NCBI GenBank assembly: GCA_027624335.1
Contig: JAQBWV010000034.1
Location: 1-38,402 of the forward strand
Source of the DNA: Planctomycetota bacterium
Lineage (GTDB): Bacteria; Planctomycetota; Planctomycetia; Planctomycetales; Planctomycetaceae
Reading direction: 5' to 3'
DNA length: 38,402 nt
Positions 27,171 through 36,246 of this stretch are shown one piece after another. Each line of letters opens with the position of its first letter. Position 1 is the stretch's first letter. The notes beneath the pieces are model-generated. The model saw only the letters and a program-made list of their open reading frames with translations, ran no database searches and was not told where the DNA came from. Made by a program: the position numbers and the translations under genes.

Positions 27171-30100
27171 CTACCTGCCTGCCCTGTCAATCAACGCGGG
27201 CGCCGCACGCGGAGTCAGTCGCTTTGACAGCGTATCATTGCTGTGGTCCAATCCCTGGACCTGTAGCCAGACATTCAACGTGTCGTCGAAACTGCCGCTG
27301 ACGATCCAGGAACCGTCTGGGCTGAAACTCACACCACTGACCGACCCGCGGTGTCCCGTTAGTGAGAGAAGTTCCTGCTTCCTGGCAACATCCCACACTC
27401 TCACAGTGTTGTCATTCCCACCGCTGACGATTCGAGACCCGTCCGAGCTGAAATTCACGCTTCGAACCCAGCCGTCGTGCCCTTCGAACGTATGCAACAC
27501 CTGACCGCTGGTCGCATCCCAGAGTTTCACTGTCTGGTCATCGCTGCAACTCACGACTTGGGAACCGTCCGGGCTGAATCCAGCACTCCAGACATCCCCC
27601 GAATGTTCGTCGAGAGTAAGTGGATTCTTATTGCCTGTCACATCCCACACTATAACCGTGTTGTCATCGCTGCCACTTACGATCCGAAGACCGTCGCGAC
27701 TGAACTGTGCACTTCTAATAACGCCAGAGTGCCCCTTGAAAGCGTGTAACACTTCACCGCTATTCGCATCCCAGACATTCACAATCCTGTCATCACCGCA
27801 ACCTGCAATCTGTGAATCGTCCGGACTGAAACTAACACATCGCACTACAGCAGACGGTCCTGCAGCCGTGAGCGTGCGCAATTCACTTCCATTAACCGCG
27901 TCCCAGACTTTGACGGTCTCATCCTGACTGCCACTCACAATTCGAGAACCATCATTGCTGAACCCCACACTTGTGACATAATGCGAGTGGCCTTTCAGTG
28001 TAAGAAGTTCCTGTCCATTGATCGTATTCCAGACTCTGACCGTCTTGTCATCGCTGCCGCTCACAATTCGTGAGCCGTCAGGGCTCACGCTGATGCTCCT
28101 TACGTCGTCAGAATGCCCTCTGAGCGACAGCGTCTCCTGCGCCGTGTCAGCGATCCACACTCTTACTGTCTTGTCGATGCTGCCACTCGCGATTCGGGTT
28201 CCGTCCGGACTGAAACTTACACACCGGACATCATCGGTGTGCCCCTTCAGAGTGAGTGTCAGCAGGCCGGTCTCCAAGCTCCACACCTTCACCGTATGAT
28301 CGTCGCCAGCACTCACAATTCGAGTGCCGTCCGGACTGAGCCCCACACTTCTCACGTAGTCAGAGTGACCTTTGAGCGTCAGCTGCTCCTTACCGGTGAT
28401 CGCATCCCACACCTTTACCGATCCGTCTTCACCACCGGTGGCAATCCGCGAACCGTCGGGGAAGAAACGCGCCGTCAAGATAATATCAGAGTGTCCAATG
28501 AGGCTGAGGGTTTCTTTGCCGCTGTCGGCTTCCCAGACTTTCACCAGCTTGTCATCGCCGCAACTGACAATTCGTCGTCCGTCCGGACTAAAGGAGACAC
28601 TCCTGACGGCGTCAGAATGTCCGGTAAACGTGCGACGGACAGTCCAGCTGGCCTGATGCGTCGCACCGTCTGTCCTGACCCATAGCTTTGCGGTTCCATC
28701 CTCGCTTCCGCTGACGAAGCGACTTCCGTCACGGTTGAAACTTACAGCCGTGACAGGCTTTTCATGTTCATTGAGTACGAACAGTGGCTCGCCGTTGATC
28801 GCATCCCACACTCTGACGGAATGGTCATCGCCACCGCTCACAATCCTGGAACCATCATGGTTGAAGCTAACACCCAATACATAGCCAGTATGTCCAACGA
28901 GGCTGTGAAGTGCCTGTCCGCTTGAGGAATTCCACACCACGACCATCCCGCTGTCGCTTCCGGCCACGATCTGTGACCCATCGGGACTGAAATCAATCGC
29001 TCTGACCCAATTGTCGTTTTCTATGAGCGTAGACATCTTCTGTCGACGTGGCACATTCCACAACTTCAGGGTCCTGTCACTTCCACCACTCAGAAGTCGA
29101 GAACCATCCGGGTTAAACATTACACTTCGCACAGCGTCTGTATGTCCTTGCAGTGAGAGTGCGGCAACCCCGCCAGACGCGTCCCACATCTTCACCATAC
29201 GGTCATCACCACCGCTTACGATGTGGGAACCGTCGGAACTGAAACTCACACTCCTGACTGAATCCTGATGTCCGGTTAGTGATACCACGTCGAGTCCGTT
29301 CGATGGATTCCATATCTTTACCACACCGTCGTCGCCGCCACTAACAACGCGTGATCCATCACGATTGAACTGGGCACTCGTGACACCTCCGACGTGACCG
29401 GCGAATGTAAAGATCGCATCACCAGTCTCCGCATTCCAGACCTTCGCCGTAAAGTCATCACTTCCGCTCACAACGCGAGAACCGTCCGAATTGAAACTCA
29501 CACTCCTGACTGAATCCGCATGCCCATTGAGGGTGAGCGTCTCTTTGCCCGTCGACGCATTCCATATCTTTGCTGTCTTATCTTCGCTGCCGCTTACAAT
29601 TCGGGATCCGTCACGGCTGAAACTCACACTGAGCACGGGCTCATCGTGGGCTTTGAAAGCGAGTTGAGTGTGACCGGTTGATGTATTCCACACGCGGATA
29701 GTACTGTCGCTGCTGCAACTCACGATTCGGGAAGAGTCAGGGCTGAACGCCACAGATGTGACGTAATCTGTATGTCCTGACAGCGTAAGAATCTTCCGTC
29801 CACTGACCGCGTCCCAGACTCTGGCCGTCTTATCATCGCTGCCGCTCACAATCCTGAGACCGTCAGGGCTAATATTCACACACGTGACTTCACCACCATG
29901 TCCGAAGAGGGTCTGTTGGCCTTGATTGAATGTTGTGTAGAGATAGTTGTGCTCCCATCCTCGAAGATTCCAGAACGCCTCATCCAGGAATCGTCGCGCT
30001 GCCGAAACATCGCCACCGTCCCATTCACGCTGAGCGGCGCTGATATTGGAGGCATAGAGCAATCCTTCAGCACGTTCACGATGCTTTAAAGCGAGAAGTT

Positions 30101-32042
30101 CGGCTGAAACGGCTCGTATCTTCTGTTCGGTCGCTTCTTTCTGTTTTTCAACTGCCGCGGCGGTAGTCTCTTCCAGTTGTCGTGTCTGTGCTCTCAGCCG
30201 TTTAAGTGCCTCATCCGTTCGCTCCTGTTCTGCTGTTAATAGACCTTTACTTGTCTCTAATTCGTCTCTTTGCTGCTCTGCGGTCGCTCTCGCTTTAACT
30301 GCAAACAACATCGCAATGACGGCCAGGATAGCCACGCTGGCCATGCCGAGCAGCCAGTGCCGAATGGCACGCAGCTTTGCCAGTCGCTCGCGTTCTTTCT
30401 CTTCCCCCGCAGCCTGGATGGCTCTGGCATCACATTCGGCCTGAGCGGTGCAGACTGCGACAAAGTCCTGGACCGCCTGCCAGGAGTCCGGGGCGTAACG
30501 CTCGCACCAGGATTGTCGTGGCTGACGTTCCTGCCACCACCTCGCGAAACTTTTCCACCCATCACCGGTCAGAAGGAACTCAGGTTCCCGGACGTGCTGT
30601 ACCGCGAAACTGGCGAGCTGCCGGTAACGCATCGCATCGTCGCGTTCGCTGTCCAGCCAACCGTAATCGTCACCGCGACCGCTGAGCTTTTCCCACTGTC
30701 TTAACAGGCTTTCGTGACTGATATCGAGGCGGGTGTTCGGTTCCGGCTCTTCATTCGCAGCGAGCCTGGGCGAGAAGACAAGCAGGTTCGCCTGGGCGAA
30801 CGCCTTTGCCACGGTAATGACATCCGCCTGCGCGGCACCGGTTTCGTCGACGATCTCTTTGACCGTACGAGGTCGGCGAATCAACGGCCCCCCGCCGCGT
30901 CGCATGCTGAGTGCACAGAACATCCGCTGGCAGGCCATCTGCTCCGCGGACTGAATGTTTGTTTTTCCGGTACTCAATCCGTCGTAGAGTTCTGTTGCGT
31001 GCCGGTTGAGTGCTTCCGAAAACCCGCCAACCTTTTTGTGCATGTAATCGGTGAAGGTCAGTTCAATTTTATCGGAGTTCTCTGCCCGGCAACGTGCCTC
31101 GGCCTGCTGCCACGAACGCATCAGCGCGTGCTGCAACAATGGCAGCAGGTCGGGATCGGTGCCCACGTCATTAAGCGCGCGATTCACAAACTGTCGAGAC
31201 GGAACGGCGGCGGGCAGGCTCCTCGTTCCGGCAGTCGAAGTATCTGACCTCCTCGCGGATTTGGCGTCGGCGACTGCTTCGGAGTAGGACCGCAGCGGCT
31301 CGGTGATCGCTTCTTCCAGTTGCCAGCGAGTCATGCGTGAGGCCAGAAACTGACTCCGACTGATCCGGGCAGGCAAGCCAGTGAAGGCTTCGCAATGGCC
31401 CATAAAATCTGAACGCATTGTGATGACAATGTAGATCGAAGGAGCTGCCTGATTTTGAGGATCAACCGTGGCCAGCAGTAGATCGACGAAGGCCAGCGCG
31501 TCATCACGCAGTTCAAATCGGGAGCCGGCTTCAGATCGGTTCGACTCATTCTGGAAACGAAACAGCTCTTCGAACTGATCCACCAGCAGCAGTAACGGAA
31601 GTGGCTCATCCTGCGGCCTTTCCGCTTCAACGGTCAGCAGACTTTTGCGACCGCCACGCAGTTTCTGCTCGATCCGGCTGACTTTATCGGAGTCGGTCTC
31701 GATCAGTCGTGATTCCGGCGTCAGCAACTGTTCTCCCGTCTGCCGATTCAGAAGAGCCCTGGCGAGATTCCGGAATGGATTGTCGCCTGGTCGCATCAGG
31801 ACGAAATCCCAATGCTCGAGTTCGTTCGTGACGAATCCGCTGGCCACCGCTGGCAACAGGCCCGCGCGAACCAGTGATGACTTGCCGCAACCGCTGGCTC
31901 CGATGACCGCGAGGAACTTCGACTTCTCGAGCCGCTGCAGCATGCCGCTGATCTGTTCCGCTCTTCCGAAGAATAGATGCGACTCGTGAGCCTCGAACGG
32001 GCGCAGTCCGACGTAGGGCGAAGGAATTTCAGAGGTACTCAT
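27171..32042 (-). CDS. nSTAND NTPase with transmembrane helix and 21 WD40 repeats
   Basis: The 1623-residue protein opens with an nSTAND-type NTPase: YVGLRPFEAHESHLFFGRAE, P-loop GASGCGKSS (48-56), and Walker B LLLLVDQFEELF (about 150-161). STAND NTPases are signal-gated oligomerising switches. A C-terminal helical stretch of the NTPase unit extends to about 560. One membrane helix follows (HWLLGMASVAILAVIAMLFA from 562), preceded by many Lys/Arg, then a coiled coil (about 586-665). From about 705 to 1598 there are 21 consecutive WD40 repeats, exactly three sets of seven, many with near-identical cores such as SFSPDGSRIVSGSDDKTVRV. Its start codon overlaps the stop of the TIR gene (ATGA), so the two are translationally coupled. 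The function is probably ligand-gated signalling with the TIR protein as effector (inference). Confidence 0.93.
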   Translation of the reverse strand: MSTSEIPSPYVGLRPFEAHESHLFFGRAEQISGMLQRLEKSKFLAVIGASGCGKSSLVRAGLLPAVASGFVTNELEHWDFVLMRPGDNPFRNLARALLNRQTGEQLLTPESRLIETDSDKVSRIEQKLRGGRKSLLTVEAERPQDEPLPLLLLVDQFEELFRFQNESNRSEAGSRFELRDDALAFVDLLLATVDPQNQAAPSIYIVITMRSDFMGHCEAFTGLPARISRSQFLASRMTRWQLEEAITEPLRSYSEAVADAKSARRSDTSTAGTRSLPAAVPSRQFVNRALNDVGTDPDLLPLLQHALMRSWQQAEARCRAENSDKIELTFTDYMHKKVGGFSEALNRHATELYDGLSTGKTNIQSAEQMACQRMFCALSMRRGGGPLIRRPRTVKEIVDETGAAQADVITVAKAFAQANLLVFSPRLAANEEPEPNTRLDISHESLLRQWEKLSGRGDDYGWLDSERDDAMRYRQLASFAVQHVREPEFLLTGDGWKSFARWWQERQPRQSWCERYAPDSWQAVQDFVAVCTAQAECDARAIQAAGEEKERERLAKLRAIRHWLLGMASVAILAVIAMLFAVKARATAEQQRDELETSKGLLTAEQERTDEALKRLRAQTRQLEETTAAAVEKQKEATEQKIRAVSAELLALKHRERAEGLLYASNISAAQREWDGGDVSAARRFLDEAFWNLRGWEHNYLYTTFNQGQQTLFGHGGEVTCVNISPDGLRIVSGSDDKTARVWDAVSGRKILTLSGHTDYVTSVAFSPDSSRIVSCSSDSTIRVWNTSTGHTQLAFKAHDEPVLSVSFSRDGSRIVSGSEDKTAKIWNASTGKETLTLNGHADSVRSVSFNSDGSRVVSGSDDFTAKVWNAETGDAIFTFAGHVGGVTSAQFNRDGSRVVSGGDDGVVKIWNPSNGLDVVSLTGHQDSVRSVSFSSDGSHIVSGGDDRMVKMWDASGGVAALSLQGHTDAVRSVMFNPDGSRLLSGGSDRTLKLWNVPRRQKMSTLIENDNWVRAIDFSPDGSQIVAGSDSGMVVVWNSSSGQALHSLVGHTGYVLGVSFNHDGSRIVSGGDDHSVRVWDAINGEPLFVLNEHEKPVTAVSFNRDGSRFVSGSEDGTAKLWVRTDGATHQASWTVRRTFTGHSDAVRSVSFSPDGRRIVSCGDDKLVKVWEADSGKETLSLIGHSDIILTARFFPDGSRIATGGEDGSVKVWDAITGKEQLTLKGHSDYVRSVGLSPDGTRIVSAGDDHTVKVWSLETGLLTLTLKGHTDDVRCVSFSPDGTRIASGSIDKTVRVWIADTAQETLSLRGHSDDVRSISVSPDGSRIVSGSDDKTVRVWNTINGQELLTLKGHSHYVTSVGFSNDGSRIVSGSQDETVKVWDAVNGSELRTLTAAGPSAVVRCVSFSPDDSQIAGCGDDRIVNVWDANSGEVLHAFKGHSGVIRSAQFSRDGLRIVSGSDDNTVIVWDVTGNKNPLTLDEHSGDVWSAGFSPDGSQVVSCSDDQTVKLWDATSGQVLHTFEGHDGWVRSVNFSSDGSRIVSGGNDNTVRVWDVARKQELLSLTGHRGSVSGVSFSPDGSWIVSGSFDDTLNVWLQVQGLDHSNDTLSKRLTPRAAPALIDRAGR

Positions 32043-33460
32043 CGCTGCACCTGCTCAACGTTCTGAAGAACGACCTGCAGCTTGTCAGGTTCGGTTGGTC
32101 CGGCTGCGTCCGGATCAGGATCGGGCGAACGATAGTTGATGACTCGAAAGCGTCCGGGTACCGACTTCAGCCGAGGAGTCCTGTCCTGAGATTCTGTGGC
32201 GTAGACCAGGCAAACCGGCAGTGTCGGTCGATACGAAAGTGCCACGGTGCGGCACTCTTCCATGGCCTGCTGAACCCATTTGTCGGCTTCGTCTGCGTTC
32301 TCTTTCGACGCTTCCTCGTACACGACAAACAGACCGCCAGGTCTCATGGAACGCGCACGATACTCGTCGCAGCAGATCTTCAGGCTCGTATCTTTCAGGA
32401 CGACTCGGGATCGCAAGGGGTATTGGTCAGAGCCGCTGGTATAGAGGTCCACCCGGTCGCACAGGTCTCCCGTGGCAGCGCCACCGTTGTCCATCGTGCG
32501 TATCAGAACTTCGACCTCCGAGATCTCGGGCATCTGCTCGCGTTCGAGTTCCCGGCGAACCGTGTCGACAACCAGTTCGCGGAACTTCACTTCGGGCAGC
32601 GCCTTCACTTCGCAGTGCTCATCAAAGACGACTGCTCGTTGGGTCTCGTCGGTAATCTGCTTTTCGACCAAACCATCGCTGCGCCAGCGTATCCATGTGG
32701 TTCCTGGCACTTTGTCCGGACACTCGCGCAGCTGCTCGATCAGGAAGTGTTCGATGCCCGGTTCGTACGCCGGATCAAGTACGGGAACGGGCGAAGCACT
32801 GTGAAGCTGGATGACGAACTTCGCCGCCCTTAAGAGCTGTGGAATCGCGTTTTTGGCTTCCGGGCTTTTCCGAAATTCGGGGGCGATGACCTGAACGTTC
32901 AACGGCTCCAGTTCGCCGCGCAGGTCGTTTACGAATCGGTAGTGGACTCCCTCAAGATCGCCGGCGCACTCGCAGACGTAGACGAAGTCACCCGTCGGAA
33001 TCTTAATCGCTGGCGGATTCAGCGCGTCGAGTCGCTGCAGAACCAGTTCGGCCACCTGGGCTGCCCGGCTTTCGGTTTCTTCCTTGATATCGACATACCC
33101 GGCGGTTTCGTAAATTCCTGGCACATCGCAGAAGTCAAACCGACACAGCATCACCGATTCGGGATTCTTCTGGTGAATCAGCGAGTGAATGGCCCGCCAC
33201 TCGGCTCCACACCACGTCTTAGCCACGTAATCCGAGCAGTGAAATACGACGACCAGGTCAGCATCTTTGCGGTACAGCTCGGGCAGGTAAGTACCCAGGT
33301 CAATCCGAGCGAACTCGGCCTCGTACCACTCGTCGAACAGGACCTTCGACTTGTCGAGCCTTTCGGCCAGCCGGTTTGCCACGTTCTTAACGAAGGCCCG
33401 CTTTTCGCTGGGAAACGACAAAGCGACTCGGAAACGTCGTTCGGACGGCACATCAGGCAT
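32039..33460 (-). CDS. TIR-domain protein, effector partner of the nSTAND-WD40 protein
   Basis: The product is 473 residues from the ATG at 33460; a GTG at 33523 is an alternative that would add 21 residues. Residues about 8-140 are a TIR domain: FRVALSFPSEKRAFVKNVAN, FDEWYEAEFARIDLGTYLPE, ADLVVVFHCSDYVAKTWCGA, EWRAIHSL. Glu87 in TWCGAEW occupies the place of the catalytic Glu of NAD-consuming TIRs. Two further Rossmann-like stretches follow: about 155-300 (FVYVCECAGDLEG, IAPEFRKSPEAKNAIPQLLR, FVIQLHSASPVPVLD) and about 330-450 (EVLIRTMDNGGAATGDL, LPVCLVYATESQDRTP). No membrane helix or signal peptide. Bacterial TIRs act as NADases or signal-nucleotide makers in cell-death defences. The stop overlaps the nSTAND gene start by 4 nt. 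Confidence 0.9.
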   Translation of the reverse strand: MPDVPSERRFRVALSFPSEKRAFVKNVANRLAERLDKSKVLFDEWYEAEFARIDLGTYLPELYRKDADLVVVFHCSDYVAKTWCGAEWRAIHSLIHQKNPESVMLCRFDFCDVPGIYETAGYVDIKEETESRAAQVAELVLQRLDALNPPAIKIPTGDFVYVCECAGDLEGVHYRFVNDLRGELEPLNVQVIAPEFRKSPEAKNAIPQLLRAAKFVIQLHSASPVPVLDPAYEPGIEHFLIEQLRECPDKVPGTTWIRWRSDGLVEKQITDETQRAVVFDEHCEVKALPEVKFRELVVDTVRRELEREQMPEISEVEVLIRTMDNGGAATGDLCDRVDLYTSGSDQYPLRSRVVLKDTSLKICCDEYRARSMRPGGLFVVYEEASKENADEADKWVQQAMEECRTVALSYRPTLPVCLVYATESQDRTPRLKSVPGRFRVINYRSPDPDPDAAGPTEPDKLQVVLQNVEQVQR

Positions 33461-33628
33461 GAGTTTCGGCTCTGTCGAACAGGTGTGAAGCGTGAAGTTG
33501 AGCCATCGTGCCAATACGGACACTGATGATCAAGCGAAACCGCGACAGCCCGAACACTCAGTACGCAGACCGGTACAGTGTGACAGATTCAGCCGTTCGC
33601 ATGGGGTGTTTCTCTGATTTCACAGGAA

Positions 33629-33684
33629 GCAGAAACGCATCTTTGCCATGAGTCCGTAACGGCAAACTGGTGCGTTCCGCTCCG
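33629..33684. repeat. palindromic intergenic repeat, copy 2
   Basis: A hairpin between the TIR gene and the PSCyt gene: outer arms from AGCAGAAACGCATC (from about 33628) to GGTGCGTTCCGCT (33669-33681), inner TTTGCC/GGCAAA. The right arm, GGTGCGTTCCGCTCCG, matches the copy at 14733-14748 in 15 of 16 bases. It could serve as the 3' hairpin of the PSCyt gene transcript, which ends at 33689. Confidence 0.5.
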
Positions 33685-33688
33685 TCGG

Positions 33689-36115
33689 TCAGTGATTGAA
33701 CATGAACTCTTTCGAGTTCAGCACTACCCACATCACGTCCTGCAGCGCCTGCTGCTGATTGACCTCAGACTTGAGGTAGTCGTCGACCTTAGATCGCTCG
33801 TCATCTCGAGGCAGCCGCGAATACGCAGCGAGAAACAGCTCGTCGACGATTTTACTGGGCGGCTTATTGTCCTTGAGGGCGATCGCGATTCGTCCGTTGC
33901 CGTCGGCAATTCGGTTCTCCATTTCGTCTGAATTCGAAAGCATCAGCACCTGAGCAAGTGTCGCTCCGCTGGAGCGTTCGCATTCACAGCCGGAGACTCG
34001 TCGAGGCCTGGCAAAGGTATCCAGGAAGTACGAACCAAACCCTTCGTGCGGCAGGTCAACGGCGCGAGCCGAATTTCCAACACCATTAAACTTCGTCTTC
34101 GAGCCGGTCGTCTGATCAACCGCATCGAGAAACACTTCCGCCGGCAGTCTTCGACCGAAGAAACGAGCAAAATTCTGCTGATCGTTTCGATTGAATTCCG
34201 TTGGTTCGGACGACAAGTGATAGATGCGACTCTGCACGATCAGGCGAACGGTGCGGCGAACGTCGAAGCCGTGTTCGATAAAATCACTGGCCAGCCAATC
34301 CAGCAGTTCTGGGTTTGACGGCGGATTGGTTTCACGCATGTCGTCCACTTCGTGTACGAGTCCTCGCCCCATGAAGTGGCCCCACAGACGATTGACGAGC
34401 GTCCTGGCAAAGAATGGATTTTCAGGTCGAGCCATCCAGTCAACGAGAGCGTGTCGCGGATCCTGCTCAGGACTGAAGTCGCCATATTCCCCATCGAGGA
34501 ATTTGGGAAGGGGAACCAGATTGGTCAGCGGATTCTTTTCGCTGGTCGTGGGCTTGCTTGAAGAGTAGTACGGCGGCGGTTGCCCGAAACTCTTACGGCC
34601 TAGTCTGGTGAAGAATCCGGCCAGACCGAAGTAATCTTCCTGTCCCCAACGCTCGTACGGATGATGGTGACATCTCGCACATTGCAGACGCAGACCCAGA
34701 AATACCTGAGCGGTATCAGCAGTCACCTGATGAAGCTGATCGTCCCGCATCTGCCAGTACCAGTTGATCGGGGGCGCGTCCTGCCACTCGCCGGCTGCCG
34801 CGACGATACCTCGAACAAACTCGTCATAGGGGACGTTGCGAGCGACTCGATCTTTCAGCCAGTTATGAAAGGCGTATGAAGCGTCTTCCGCTCCTGCCAG
34901 TCGCGAATTTCTCAGAATCGTTCCCCACCGCATGGCGAAGAACGCCGGGTAATCCGGTGAGTCCAGCAGTCGATCGATCAGCTGATTCCGTTTCTGAGGC
35001 GACTGATCATTCAGGAACGCGCGTGCGTCTTCGACATTTGGCAACCGGCCGCAGATATCCAGTGTGACTCTGCGGTGAAACGTGGCATCGTCGCACACGG
35101 GTGACGGACTAAGGTCGAGTTTTTTCCACTTGACGACCGCCAGTTTGTCGATGTCGTTGGCCGGTTCGAAAGTGGCCAGGTCAGCATTCGATTCTGAACT
35201 CGTCGGTCGACTGTGTGGAACGATCGCCCGAAACACCGCCACGCGACCCATGAACCGAGTCATGATGGTGGCTTCGCCTGTCTGCTCTGTTGCCTGGATC
35301 AGGCCATTGTGATCCACTCGGGCGACGACATCGAGATTTGAATCGAAGTCTGCCTGTCGAGTGACGTCACGCGTTGTGCCGTCCGAATATTCCGCCACAA
35401 CGCACAGTTGCTGCTGTTCATCGCGTGCCAGAATTCGCTCATTGGGAATTGCCGTCAGGGCAACTACTACTGGCGCGTTGTTGTCTGCGGGCAAAGCTCC
35501 GGCAGAAATCCAGTCGAGTATCAGTCGATGCGTTTCGGACTCGGAATCAAATCGTTTTCCTCCGCCATGTGGAGTGGCGCCAATCGCCTTGCGAAGCAGA
35601 AGACTGTTGGCCGAATCGGCCGCAAAGACTCGTCGTCCACGAGCTTCCTGGACGATCGCCTGGTAATCGAATTCCGTATCGAAGCCGAACAGGGAAAGCC
35701 GAAAGCCATTCTGCCCGCTCGCCTTGCCATGACACCCGCCAGAATTACATCCATACCGGCTGAGCAGTGGCATGATCTCAGAGGCGAAGTCCACTGGCCG
35801 ACGTTTCCTCAGGCCGCTAACAGAGACAGACACTTCGCGAACGTGACCGTCGATCGAGACAGCGATTGTGCCGTCGCCATCGGCGACTGGCATCACATAG
35901 CCGGAGGTGTCCACCGCTACGATCTGTGGAGTCATGCTTTTCCACGTCGCCAGATGTGTCACGTCGTGCTGATCGACTTCAGCCAGCACCTGTCGACGTG
36001 AGTAGGCATCAGACAGGGTGATCTGCTGTGGTACTACACGGAATTCAGCAGCGTCAGCTGCGAAGCTCGTCAGGTAGACACAGACGATAGTCAGCGCGCG
36101 AATTGACTTGCGCAT
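33689..36115 (-). CDS. PSCyt1/DUF1549/DUF1553 planctomycete cytochrome-like protein with Big2 domain
   Basis: The product is 808 residues from the ATG at 36115, with GAGG 6-7 nt upstream; the TTG at 36121 is an alternative. A signal peptide opens it (KSIRALTIVCVYLTSFAADAA). A Big2-like domain follows (about 25-105: VPQQITLSDAYSRRQVLAEV). Next is PSCyt1, with SRYGCNSGGCHGKASGQNG near 124, a CxxxxCH heme-type motif. DUF1549 carries RLQCARCHHHPYERWGQEDY near 480 (CxxCH). DUF1553 occupies the C-terminal third (LVNRLWGHFMGRGLVHEVDD). Such proteins are planctomycete hallmarks, secreted, of unknown role. Its usual DUF1501 partner is not encoded next to it: the next gene on this strand is the TIR protein. 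Confidence 0.93.
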   Translation of the reverse strand: MRKSIRALTIVCVYLTSFAADAAEFRVVPQQITLSDAYSRRQVLAEVDQHDVTHLATWKSMTPQIVAVDTSGYVMPVADGDGTIAVSIDGHVREVSVSVSGLRKRRPVDFASEIMPLLSRYGCNSGGCHGKASGQNGFRLSLFGFDTEFDYQAIVQEARGRRVFAADSANSLLLRKAIGATPHGGGKRFDSESETHRLILDWISAGALPADNNAPVVVALTAIPNERILARDEQQQLCVVAEYSDGTTRDVTRQADFDSNLDVVARVDHNGLIQATEQTGEATIMTRFMGRVAVFRAIVPHSRPTSSESNADLATFEPANDIDKLAVVKWKKLDLSPSPVCDDATFHRRVTLDICGRLPNVEDARAFLNDQSPQKRNQLIDRLLDSPDYPAFFAMRWGTILRNSRLAGAEDASYAFHNWLKDRVARNVPYDEFVRGIVAAAGEWQDAPPINWYWQMRDDQLHQVTADTAQVFLGLRLQCARCHHHPYERWGQEDYFGLAGFFTRLGRKSFGQPPPYYSSSKPTTSEKNPLTNLVPLPKFLDGEYGDFSPEQDPRHALVDWMARPENPFFARTLVNRLWGHFMGRGLVHEVDDMRETNPPSNPELLDWLASDFIEHGFDVRRTVRLIVQSRIYHLSSEPTEFNRNDQQNFARFFGRRLPAEVFLDAVDQTTGSKTKFNGVGNSARAVDLPHEGFGSYFLDTFARPRRVSGCECERSSGATLAQVLMLSNSDEMENRIADGNGRIAIALKDNKPPSKIVDELFLAAYSRLPRDDERSKVDDYLKSEVNQQQALQDVMWVVLNSKEFMFNH

Positions 36116-36190
36116 CGACAACCTCGTGATATCGAGTCGGAAACAGTGAAGTTTTAATCAGTGGCACACTTATCAGCGGGCTGCCAGCGG

Positions 36191-36216
36191 ATGGATCGAC
36201 CTGGTGACCGATCCAT
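36191..36216 (-). terminator. hairpin downstream of lexA
   Basis: ATGGATCG (36191-36198) pairs with CGATCCAT (36209-36216) over a 10-nt loop, about 30 nt beyond the lexA stop. There is no clear T-run, so it is a weak terminator candidate. Confidence 0.4.
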
Positions 36217-36246
36217 CGATCTGGACAGCTGCCGAAACCTGTTCCC

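Noticed and set aside
27238..29268. Several plus-strand frames over the WD40 gene (27238-27504, 27477-27749, 28018-28299, 28113-28685)
   Set aside because: Antisense shadows of the repeated WD40 codons; repetitive Ser/Thr/Leu translations, no ribosome binding sites.
27200..29930. Regularly spaced near-identical blocks that could suggest a CRISPR or tandem satellite
   Set aside because: Period is about 126 bp and the units are the codons of WD40 repeats in one continuous frame; spacers are not unique DNA.
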